This document shows positions 54,205-64,000 of a stretch of DNA of 64,000 bases, piece after piece. Each line of letters opens with the position of its first letter. The first letter of the stretch is position 1. A program made the translations under genes and the position numbers. This DNA is from Telopea speciosissima. Its lineage: Eukaryota; Streptophyta; Magnoliopsida; Proteales; Proteaceae. The notes below the pieces were generated by a model. It made no database searches. It was not told the origin of the DNA and saw nothing but the letters and a program-made list of their open reading frames with translations. The stretch spans positions 14,893,307 to 14,957,306 of the forward strand of contig NC_057920.1 in assembly GCF_018873765.1 (NCBI RefSeq), read 5' to 3'.

Positions 54205-54447
54205 AAGGATCTAAAAGAGATAGGGGGAGACCTATAATGACCCTAGGAGTAGTGAGGAAAGTCATGCATAGGTTGGGCCTGGTCTCAAGTATGGCCTCGT
54301 ATAGAGCTGTTTAGAAGGCATTGAATAAGTGGATTTTGCTGAGTTTTGTTGTTGTTATTTTATTATTACCGCTAACATTTGTCTTTGCTAGGATCCATGT
54401 AAGCGACCCCATTTAATTGGGATAAGGTTGAGTTGTTGTTGTTGTAT
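54205..54447 (+). mobile_element. RTE-type LINE 3' end
   Basis: The stretch GACCTATAATGACCCTAGG, CATGCATAGGTTGGGCCTGG, GGATCCATGTAAGCGACCCC, ATTGGGATAAGGTTGAG and a terminal (TTG)n run is the well-known 3' end of plant RTE elements. It is 5' truncated, as usual for LINEs. Confidence 0.7.
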
Positions 54448-55312
54448 TCCCAGCATAAGATATCTCTCTCTCTCTCTCTCTCTGTTCCCTCTCTGTGTTC
54501 CCTTCTCTGTTCTGGTTACCTGAAGGTTTGTATTCATTGATACTGGTTTTGAGAGTCCAAGAAGTTCTTAGTTGAAGGTTTGCAGCAACCTATGTATGAA
54601 GAACTGACCCTAGTTCATGGTGATATAGTAATTAAACTAGGGTCCATATTGTTGTTATTGCCTGCCATGGAGTTTATTCACAACTGAAGGAGTTTTTGAA
54701 CTGCTTCTTCACGTCTTCAAGCTTGAGGCAATAAGTTCTGCGGAATTTTTTTGAAATCTCAATTATTTTTTTTCTCAAGTCTCTCATCTGCAATATATTC
54801 TTAAGGGTTGATTCTACCAAGGAGACCACTCGACTGAAATACCAGACTTATTGGACCTCTCCACTGTCCAAAATTTGTGTTCCAATAACTCCATGGCGAT
54901 ACTCTGTTTTCAGACTGTTTTCCAGATCTGAAGTTTTGGCTATTCTTATTTATTCAACCAGCTGATCAAAGTGATATTTTGGGGGTTTGTTTCTCCTCTA
55001 CTCAGCACTACTTGATCTATATTTGAAGAACATCAGACCACCTGATGTGCATCGATTGATCTGCTCCAGATTCAACCTGAGGTAACTCTATATTGACCTT
55101 TTGTCAATTTGAAGACCTGTTTTCTGACCTATATTCTATTTAGGTCAGTGTCATTATATTATTGAGGATATTTTGACCACTTTCTGAAGGACATCTGACT
55201 CCAGTAGTTGCTGATATTATCTGGAGATTGTGTTCAGCCCTTCTTGATCTGCTGGTTATTTATTTTTGGAGCTCTATTCTTAGATCTTTGTAATTGTTGA
55301 TTGTAGATTATC

Positions 55313-57945
55313 ATGGCTGATCCTAAAAATATGTGAATGTTCAAATTACCACTATCAAACTCAATGGAGTTGGCCGTTGAGGTATACATTAATGCCAAAG
55401 GATAAATTGAAATATATCTTCTGTCTGATCCCCTTTCCTCCAACTCTAAGGATCCCTCTGAAATCAAAGTCTATGAGTAATGGATGCGGGAGAATGATAT
55501 TGTCCTCATATGGTTATGGAACAGCATGGATCAAACAATTGCTGCCAATGTTATGCTTCATCCCACTGCTAAAGGAGTTGGATGACTTGAAGAAAACAGT
55601 CTCTCATGAGAAGAATATTTTAAGAGTCAATGATTTGTATGATAAATTGTTCACTTTCAAGCAAGGAGGCAAGTCATTGAATGAAAACTTTAATTCTTTC
55701 ATGGGTATTCGTGAGGAGCTCAACATACATCAACCTCTCACTACCAACCTAGAACAATTACAGCTTCAGCGGGAGGAGTTATATGTGGCAAAATTATGGC
55801 ATGATTGAACCCGGATTATCAGTCAGTTAAGTCACCTACTTGCCGGCGTAAAGGAACCCTTTTTTAATGAATCCTTTGCACGTCTTCAGTGCATTGCTAC
55901 TACCTTACGAGTAGATACCACCCCACTCTAAAGAGAACTCGACATTTGTTGTTGGCCGTGGCCGAGGCACTAACTTCTTTGGACGGGGCGTGGGTCATGG
56001 GGTGGCCGTAGACGTGATGGTCGAGGTACAGGTGTCCAGCAAAGTGATCGATCTTTCAGATTTTGTACTATTTGTGGCAAGCCTAATCACACTATTGAAA
56101 CATGCATGTTGGGAAACATGGTCGACCAAAGTAGTTCCCACCTTCAGCTAATAATTCTGTTATACCTGATGGTAGTACTAAGGTGCCTTTTGGCAACACT
56201 CCTACAACATCCTCATCTGGAGGTTCCTCTTTCGGGTTTGTGCCTTAAGATGATTATAATCACTTATTGAAGCTTGTCCATAATTCCATCCATTCATTTG
56301 TCTCTTCATCCACTGCCACTCTAGCTCACACAGGTACATCAGCTTTCCTTTCATCCACCTCTTCCACTAAGTGGATCATTGATTCCGGTGCATCTACTCA
56401 TATGACTATTAAATCCGAGTTGTTTTCAACCTTTATGAATTCTTTAACTCCTCTCTTGTTATACTTGTCGATGGTTCATCCACCAATGTCGCTGGACATG
56501 GATCAGTTTACCCTACTGAGTCCATGACTTTATCGTTTGTTTTTCTTGTTCCCCGGTTTCCATTAAGTTTGTTATCTGTTAGTCAACTGACTAAAACCCT
56601 TTTCTCATTGTGTTTTTCAGGACCTTCAGATAAGGAGGATGATTGGTGGCAGCTTGACCAGGCTGGTCTCTACTATTTGCATGGCACTGGTCCTTTTGCT
56701 ACTGCTACTACTACCAGTGTTTCTCCTCTTCAGTGGCATTTTCAGTTAGGTCATTTGTCTCTTTCCAAGCTTCAACGCATGGTTCCCAACTACAAGTATG
56801 TGTCTCATTTGGAGTGTGAAGCTTGTGAACTTGACAAACATCATCGGCCAACCTTACCTGCTTTTAGTGTTTCCAGAAGTCAGTCTTTATTTTCCTTAGT
56901 TCATTCAGATACCTGGGGTCCGTGTCTTATTAAAAATACGTTTGGTTTTTCGTACTTTGTTACCTTTGTAAATGATCACTCTCGGTTAACTTGGGTGTAC
57001 TAAATGAAGGATCGTTCCAAGTTTTTGTCTATTTTTAAAAAAATTTATAATGAAATAAAGACCCAATTTGATGTTTCCATTAAGGTTTTTCATTTTGATA
57101 ATGCACTTGAGTACACTCAACTTGAAATTTCCACTTTTTGTTTTACCTATGGTATGGTGCACCAAATTAGTTGTTCCTACAACAAAATGGGGTAGCTGAC
57201 GGAAAAATAGACACCTTTTGGAGATTGCAAGATCTCTCATGATCCACATGAATGTTCCTAAGCATTTTTGGCGTGATGCCATCCTCAGTGCATGTTATTT
57301 GATTAATTGGATGCCTTCTTCTGTTTTACATAACCGAACCCCCTTTTCGGTTGTGTTCCCTAACACACCCTTGTTGTCTTTGCCACCTCATGTTTTTGGC
57401 TATGTTTGCTTTGCTCATATTTTACACTGTCAGGTTGATAAGTTGTCTCCTCGGGCCGTCAAGTGTTTGTTTCTAGGTTATTCTCGAACTCAGAAGGGGT
57501 ATAAATGTTACGATTAGGTTTCCCATCTGCAGTTTGTCAGCACTGATGTCACTTTTTTTTCAAGGTACTCCATATTTTGAAGGTACTGTGTCAAGCTCTC
57601 CTGGTGAGGCTGCTAGCACCTATGCACCCACTGCTGGTTCTTGTGCCTTTTGGTGATGTTCCAGTGCACTCTACACCTAAACCATTGCAAGTTTATCAGC
57701 GGCATCCGAAAACAAGTACCACCTTCTGCTTCCCAGCCCGCCACTCAATCTGCTTCCCCGGCCAAAGTTCCTTCGGACTTACTCGTGGCTCTTCGTAAAG
57801 GTACACGCTCTTGCACTTAGAAGTCAATGGCTACTTATCCTACTGAGAACTATGTTTCCATCTCTCACTTTCCTCCATCTTTAAGTCATCATGCCTTGTC
57901 CATCTCTACTAACTCCATTCCTTAGACTTATCACCAAGCCATTTG
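55313..57945 (+). pseudogene. Truncated Ty1/copia polyprotein (gag to integrase)
   Basis: The plus strand in broken frames shows UBN2-type gag (NSMDQTIAANVMLHPTAKGV, LRVNDLYDKLFTFKQG, LQREELYVAKLWHD), a Gly/Arg-rich linker, a zinc-knuckle remnant CTICGKPNHTIETC (about 56078), protease WIIDSGASTHMT (56374 on), GAG-pre-integrase QWHFQLGHLSLSKL with CEACELDKH, and the integrase core HSDTWGP, VNDHSRLTW and FHFDNALEYT to KCLFLGYSRTQKGYKCYD. The coding match stops near 57945. Reverse transcriptase, RNase H and a 3' LTR are absent. A 5' LTR was not identified, though 54460-55310 is probably the untranslated leader. It is unrelated in detail to the copia at 37447. Confidence 0.85.
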
Positions 57946-57949
57946 GGAA

Positions 57950-58340
57950 AGATGAGGGCAATGTGGTCATTTTATTCTTTAATTTTGGTGGATTTTATCA
58001 GAAGAGCATTTTGGTCATTAGACTCCCTGAAACTAACGTCTAACGTCCCAATTTAACGATAGGGACCAAAGTACTACATTGTTTTGCAAGTAAGGGGGAG
58101 TTTGAAATTAGAAAAGTTGTAGGGGGCATTTTCAGGGGGGCATTTGTTAAAAACCCATAAATTTAATACGCTCCAAATCGTTGGATTAGAACCTTTTTCT
58201 TCTCCATTTAACAATCTTGGGATCCATGGCTCACTAGCCACAAACTGTAGCCATTGTTCAAAAACCGATGGATCAGAATCTCTATCACCAATCTCTTCCC
58301 AACGTTTTTGGCTTGGGAAGAATACAGATGCATTTCGAGA
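57950..58340. other. Non-coding stretch abutting the truncated copia
   Basis: Words such as GGGACCAAAGTACTACATTG suggest another decayed transposon (MULE-like terminus). No gene supported. Confidence 0.3.
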
Positions 58341-58344
58341 ATGG

Positions 58345-58535
58345 ATCATCTGTACGTACCAACAGGTGAACATAGAAGAGGGTGAATGTTCACGTAGTTC
58401 TATGTTCACGTACATGTGAGAGCCAATCACATTTTAATTTTGTTTCCATAAAAACCCCTCCTCCCCTTGTAAATGGCAAAAATAGGACAGGCGGTTGGCT
58501 CTCACATGTATGTTCACCTGTTGGTACATCCAGAG
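58345..58535. mobile_element. Foldback MITE with ACCAACAGGTGAACAT arms
   Basis: GTACGTACCAACAGGTGAACA (about 58351; core ACCAACAGGTGAACA) is mirrored by TGTTCACCTGTTGGTAC at about 58509. ACATGTGAGAGCCAAT pairs with GGTTGGCTCTCACATGT. The arms are nested. Confidence 0.65.
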
Positions 58536-58618
58536 AAACCGAACTCATGGATTTCCCCTTCCTGGATCCCAAATATGGGCGAGTAACCGCCTGAACCATC
58601 TTAAGTTCTTAACACGGA

Positions 58619-58841
58619 TTAAAACCCACTCCAATTCCTTGATCGTTGAGTGCAGTGCAGTTCGGGGTTGAGAGGTCGACAACTGGCAGGTGCAACATCC
58701 AACGGTCTGAGGTCGATTGAGTCAATTTTTTTTTTCTTTCTTTTCAAGCTCGGCACCATTGGATGTCGTGCCTGCCAGGTGTTGAGGTCTCAGCCCTGAA
58801 CTGCACCACACTGCACTTTTAGGGAATTGGAGAGGATTTTT
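58619..58841. mobile_element. Foldback MITE, CCTCTCCRATTCC family, copy 2
   Basis: The left end CCACTCCAATTCCTTGATCG, with GTGCAGTGCAGTTCGGGGTT, is mirrored by AACTGCACCACACTGCAC and GGAATTGGAGAGGATTTTT. It shares arms and TCCAACGG / CCATTGGATG words with 30230-30476. Confidence 0.7.
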
Positions 58842-59621
58842 CCCTCTTAAAACCTTGTTTGTCAACAAGTTAATAATGATCTAAAAAATAGAAAAAAAGT
58901 ACCATACCCCCTCCCGCTTCCACCACCGAAAAATAGAAAGGCAAGAAGATTTCTGGTTGGGTCTATCATTCTTTCTCAATTTGCGGTTGACATATCTAAT
59001 AATGCGGTGTGGTAGAATGATGTGGTAATTTCAAGTCCAAGATATGGACAAAATTAGTGGAAGGCCTATCTTTGCCGTGCAAGACAATATGGTCATATTC
59101 CACTCCTTGATTCTTAGAGCTATGTATCATTGAAGTCTGGGTTTTGTCACATACATCTTCAATAAAGTTTCAACTTAATTAAAAAAAATTGGTAAGCAAA
59201 ATTGACAACTAAGGGTGTCAAAATGGAACCAGAATTGAAATTGAAACTAAGACGAGTCGAATCGAATATATTCAATCCAAATATAGTTCTAAAACATTGC
59301 TTTTAAATTCGGCTCAGTTCTAGTTCTAGCTTAAGAACTGTGGTTTGAACCGAACTACTCATGCAAAATCTCTATTCTCATCTTCCCTAACAACGAGAAC
59401 ATCAAGGATGGGTTGAGATGATTCCATGACAGTGTTAAAGAGCCCAGTTTGAAGAAGTACCTGTTCAGTTCGCTTATTGGATTAAATGTGGCACAAAAGT
59501 GGGCAAATTGGCAATAAGAAATAAATAGGCTACACGACCAAACAACGTTCTTTTTCCTTTTTTCAAAAGTCAAAATTAAAACTTTTGGTGTGATTTTAGT
59601 GCCATTTGATAGAATGAAAGT

Positions 59622-60178
59622 AAAAAGAATATAAACTTGACTTATCTACTAGTGATCACAGCCACTAAAATTCAATGTTGATGAAGCATTGATGGGTTTG
59701 TCATGCCTTCGCTGATGTGTATACCATGTCATTTACTATAATCACATAATCCGAACAAGGTTAGAATATATTGGTGAGGCTGAGTCGTGTCATCGGTCAC
59801 TATCCTTAAGACCTTAGTTCTCCTCACTCGTGCAATCGGGTTGGAGTGAATTGGTCTCCCAAGATAAAACAATCTCTATTGGCGCTCAAGTCCACGTTCA
59901 AAAGAGTATAAACTTGATTTATTTGTTGGTGATCACTACCACTAAAATTCAATTTTGATGAAGCATTGATGGGTTTGTCATGCCTTCACTGATGTGTCTA
60001 TCATGTCATCCACTATAATCACATAATCTGAACAAGGTTAGAATATATCGATGAGGTTGAGTTGTGTCAGCGTCACTCTCCTTCAGACCTTAGTTCTCAT
60101 TGGTGCAACCAGGTTGGTGTGAATTGGTCTCTCAAGATAAAACAACCTCTATTGCCGCACTAGTCCACATTCACTTGT
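59622..60178. repeat. Tandem duplication, unit about 278 bp
   Basis: The unit begins AAAAGARTATAAACTTGA (59622 and 59900). It contains GATGAAGCATTGATGGGTTT, CACTATAATCACATAATC-like text and CAAGATAAAACAA. Two units are complete, with perhaps 10% divergence by eye. No coding potential. Confidence 0.8.
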
Positions 60179-60408
60179 TTGGTATGCTCCGTGAGGATAT
60201 TTTAGGGCTATGCTCAACTTAAAAAATGAAAAGCGAAAAAAAAGAAGGAGAAATCTAAGAGAAGAATGAGAGAGAGGAAGGAATAGAGAGAATCCAAAAA
60301 TTGGATGAAATGAGTGTTATGAGCACTCCTATGAAGGTGCTCTTTCAAGGCAACCCTCCGAAGGGTTATGTCTCTCCAAAGAGAATGACTTAAACAATAA
60401 AAATTTAA

Positions 60409-61948
60409 GGGTAATTTACACATATTATCCCTGAGGTTTAACAAAAATATAATTATACCCCCCAATTTTGGATAATTATGCATACCCCCTGAGGTTCATA
60501 AATATTATCATATACATCCATTTCGTTAGTTTATACATCTATTCCATTAGTTTATGACTAACAATGTTAAAAATATGACGTGAATTAATAAAATTGCCCT
60601 TGCAAAAAAATAAAAATAAAAATCATGCTACTCATCTTTCCCAATCGATCGGGGAAGATAAGTTACAGGTATCCTTTTAGGGAACACCATGAACCGATCT
60701 TAATTCACTCACCTTCCTTTCCCTCTTCCATTTGCTTTAGGTTTCTCTCAATCCTCAGAGAGATGAAGTTTTGGGGTAAGCTTTTTCGATATGTTGTTCT
60801 TTGACCCTCTGAGATACTTTGGTTTCAATTGGTTTATATACCCTTCCATTCGTTAGGGTTTAAACCGATATGGAATTGTGTCATTTCAAACGAAATTTCG
60901 TGGAAGATGTATGGGTTTGGTACTTATTGGCATCGACCATTTTCCTTTTATATCGATCCATTCTGATCATCAATTGCCCTTTTAGATAAAGAATCATATC
61001 ACTAAACAAAAGCCCTTTTGGATGAGATCTCCATCTCCCTACTGCTTCGCTCATCACTTGACACTTTCCCAATTATGCAAAGAGGAGAGAGATTGCATTC
61101 AGTCAGGAGTTGTTCTCTATACACAACCTTTCCCAAATGCTAGCTATTGGTTCTTCCAAGTTCCCAACGGATCTGTAAGAAAGCTAAAGTTACCGATAAA
61201 GAAGAACAACAGGATGTGAATCAAACGTCGAAACAGAGTCAAAACCCTAACCCTTCTTCTACGTCTTTTCCGGTTGTGTGGATGCAGTATCCTTACCCAC
61301 ATATGGAATACGTTCGTTTCGCTAATGCGTTTGCATTCCCTTATGGCGTGCCTTATTGGGCTGCTTCGCCTGCTGCTGCCACCCTCGTTGCTGCTATTAG
61401 TGATTTTTATTTTTTTTTGTTGGGGTAAATCTGTTTTTAGTGATGATAAGAACGTAAAACACACAGTCCCTGTTCTTTTAGGTTTAAAAGATCAAATGCA
61501 GAGAGAAAAGGTGTGAGAGTAAGACAAAGGGAGGGGAAAGGAGAGGAGCGTTACAGGAGACTTGATTTCAGGTCGGCAGTCATGGCTCTGGGTTATGGTT
61601 TAGAAAAAGAGGAAGAAGAGTGGTGTCTCTGAGGCTTATTATTACTGTTTTTCCATTTCATCTCAAGTTTGTAGTTTCTATAGGTCATGTTGTTGTAACG
61701 ATGCATTTGGATGATTGAATCGTACTGGATCTGTGATCCTTTACAGTTATGGTTTAGAAAAAGAGGAAGATGAGTTGCAATTTTTTTTTTTTTTTCTTGC
61801 CAAGGTCACGGTCATATTTTTAACATTATTAGTAATAAATTGACGGAATGGATGTATGTGTTAACGTCAAGGTATGCCGAATAATCCAAAATTGAGAAAT
61901 ATAATTATATTTTCGTTAAACCTTAAAGATGGTATGTGTAAATTTCCC
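60409..61948 (+). mobile_element. Mutator-like element with long TIRs (candidate Pack-MULE), 1540 bp
   Basis: GGGTAATTTACACATATTAT at the left pairs with ATACCATC..GTGTAAATTTCCC at the right. Similarity continues for about 150-190 bp (shared AGGTTTAAC, AAATATAATTATA, CAATTTTGGAT and AATGTTAAAAATATGAC). A perfect 9-bp duplication AAAATTTAA flanks it (60400-60408, 61949-61957). The central 1.2 kb is less AT-rich than the arms, lacks a transposase and contains gene-like stretches, best at 61147-61428. Confidence 0.78.
61147..61428 (+). other. Gene-like open stretch inside the 60409 MULE, possible captured exon
   Basis: The frame encodes a polar Gln/Asn/Ser-rich part followed by FPVVWMQYPYPHMEY, FANAFAFPYGVPYWAASP and an Ala-rich end. 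The Pro/Tyr/Trp-rich composition is like the low-complexity tails of plant RNA-binding proteins, but I cannot assign a parent gene. It may be a captured, possibly unexpressed fragment. Confidence 0.3.
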
Positions 61949-61957
61949 AAAATTTAA

Positions 61958-64000
61958 TGTATAGAATCTTAAAGAAAAGATTCCAAATCAGTACTTTAAA
62001 ACCCTCCCGTATATGTAGCCATGTTTTTATGTAGAGACATGCATGCACCTTATCATATGGAAAGTTAGAAAGAAACCCATCCACTACCGTTTTTGAAATA
62101 AGCCCAAAGGCCTAAGTCCGTGACAAAAATAATGTCCACAAATAGCCCAAGCCCATGTCAAAAGTAATATGTCAAGTAAAAATAAAAGTCTGATACATGT
62201 AGGCTCACCCCATATGGGCATTGGGCTCACACTCTTATAAAACCATATTTTATATATACCTCTCGTCTTTTCGATCTCCAAGCAATGTGGGACCAAAGCT
62301 ATCAAAGCAACACTAATGTGGGGGACAAAAATCATTACACAATAAGAGAAGTTTTAATGTACTTTTAGAAACATGGTTTTGTAAACTTCAAAGAGATAGG
62401 TTGTTGAGTTACCTATCCAACAAGACCAAAATCTTCCCATTTTGAGCTACATTTGGAAAGTCAGTACAAATCCAGTAAGGTAATTCAACATTTCAACCAG
62501 TGAGGGGATTACTATTAAAGGTGAACGGTTTATTATATGCGCAATAATCTTAACTGGTCCAGAGGCCATTATGCCATGTGGAAAGGTGCCTTTATATTTT
62601 TAAAAAAAGATAAATTACATCTGAGGTACCTAATATTTAAGAAAACTATGTTTAAAGTACTTTAACATTTTAAAAACTAAGTTTAACATAAACCAAGTTT
62701 GTCGTAAAAAAAAAAACAGTCTCGATATGCTTACCACACACCTTTCCTCTCACCAAATCTAGATGATACCATTCTTCAAACCCTTATTGGTGTGACATGC
62801 AGATTCTTTCTTATATTGGCGTCGTGGAAAACCCTCTCCCATAAACTCCTATCATGACACTGACACACTCCTATCATGATGGTGACAAAGTTTTTTTTTT
62901 TGGACCAAGTTTTCCTTCAACCACTTCTCATTTACGGAGGTAGATTTAGATTCGCATAGGGAATATCGAAGGATATTTTGAGAAACATATTAGAACCTAA
63001 AAGGAGTTTGTGAATCTTATGATGATGGTTTAACATTCACCGGGTGGTGGAGGAAAAACGTCTTTTTTTTGGTTGGATGGTAATGACAACGGTCCTCACT
63101 GGCTTTGTCCTAAACGATTTAGGACAAGCGAATTTGACTCACACGGTCCACCACACTTTTATTAATTTTCAGTGTCCAAATGCATTCTATTGTTATTTTT
63201 TTGGGAGGTAGAAAGATGCATTCAATTATTTAAAACCACGCCAAACCAGTCCTTAAATTTAGTGTATTTGTGATCCACTTGACTACCCACTCTTTGTATA
63301 TTAATAGACCATGCATGAAACCAACGGTCAACAATCAACCAGGTCCACAGTCCATGCATTTCTTGATTAAATTTTCTTTTCCTCCGATATTTTTAATATT
63401 TGAAAGCTCTTCTCATATTATTTAATTTCATCAGTTGGTTTTATAAATTAAGATATCTTAGAGTATAAGCAAGATTGTATGAAGCATATAATATTTGAAA
63501 GCTCTATGTCTCTGCGCCTAGACATAGGGCACACGACATGACCACTGCATTTTTTATCATTTCCATCTTTTTAAAAAATTGCAACAATTATTATGCATCT
63601 ACGGTGTTTGGGCACAGAGATGTTGTGCGGTGTGCGGGTGGCGTTTTTTCTCCCTATTTAATTAATTTAATTTTTATAAATTAAAATATATTTAAAATGT
63701 AATCAGGAAGTACACAAGATGGCATGGCTGGAGATTTGTGTCTATTCTACCTTGTCTTTTTCAGGATCCACCATGGGAGTTTGGGTCCGAAAGAGACTGG
63801 TGCGATCAATATTATATTGCAAACAAATCTGGAGGAAAAATAGATTCCAATCCAGCTGTCCGCCTGTCCCTATTTATATCTTAAGGCTCCAAGACTACAC
63901 GAATTATTGTCACGGGGCCAATTTCAATGACCTTGTGTGTCGCTTTTTGGCCCCATCTTTTGTCATATACGTCTTCCAAATCTGTACCCACTTCAAAAAA
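61958..64000. other. Intergenic DNA to the end of the window, no gene recognised
   Basis: Contains a minus-strand GTCCCACATTG (62283-62293) with TATATATAAAA 24 bp below it, AT-rich stretches, and at 63500-63645 a degraded foldback with CTGCGCCTAGACATAGGG and GTGTTTGGGCACAGAG. No exon or RNA gene supported. Confidence 0.4.

Noticed and set aside
62258..62293. A U6-like snRNA gene on the minus strand
   Set aside because: The upstream element and TATA spacing are suggestive, but the sequence below does not match U1, U2, U4, U5, U6, U3 or 7SL starts as I know them.
1..64000. CRISPR array, bacterial operon, phage or organelle DNA
   Set aside because: No regularly spaced repeats, no ribosome-binding sites and no polycistronic layout. 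Spliced plant genes and plant transposons show nuclear plant DNA throughout.

Overview
This window is nuclear DNA from a flowering plant, most likely a eudicot. The evidence is spliced genes with GT-AG introns, a tandem pair of flavanone 3-hydroxylase (F3H) genes, Au SINEs, Ty1/copia elements, plant-type hAT and Mutator derivatives, and AT-rich, repeat-dense intergenic DNA. Species cannot be fixed from this window.

Layout. (1) 806-21020, minus strand: one five-exon gene for a Lys/Glu-rich, probably nuclear protein of unknown function. Four exons lie at 20174-21020 and the last at 806-1136, so intron 4 is about 19 kb. That intron is packed with transposon remains: two copies of a hAT MITE carrying a tRNA-derived SINE, broken hAT transposase sequence, an Au SINE, a TRIM-like element and foldback repeats. 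(2) 21300-27600: repeats, LINE fragments and a probable solo LTR. (3) 27671-28069, minus: an intact small three-helix membrane protein gene. (4) 28150-32500: MITE and SINE remains. (5) 32553-34681 and 46184-49420, both minus: two F3H copies in direct tandem. The first (F3H-1) has a displaced exon-2 acceptor, several substitutions at family-conserved positions, and a 755-bp solo LTR wedged between its TATA-like box and its 5' leader. The second (F3H-2) looks intact. (6) Between them, 36579-43781: a Mutator-like element (9-bp TSD) that captured the 5' end of a gene related to Arabidopsis At5g43822 (Pack-MULE). It was later hit by a complete 5.8-kb copia element with a 5-bp TSD at the captured splice donor. 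(7) 49900-64000: no convincing intact gene. It holds a truncated copia, an RTE LINE tail, a 278-bp tandem duplication and a second Pack-MULE-like element (60409-61948).

Functionally the only recognisable pathway is flavonoid biosynthesis. F3H turns flavanones into dihydroflavonols, the precursors of flavonols, anthocyanins and proanthocyanidins. The most informative story is what transposons have done to this tandem pair: promoter, introns and flanks are all remodelled by LTR, MULE, MITE and foldback insertions whose target-site duplications can still be read. A family of about 180-bp foldback elements with 9-10-bp TSDs, conserved cores and unlike arms clusters around the F3H copies and is the best candidate for something undescribed.
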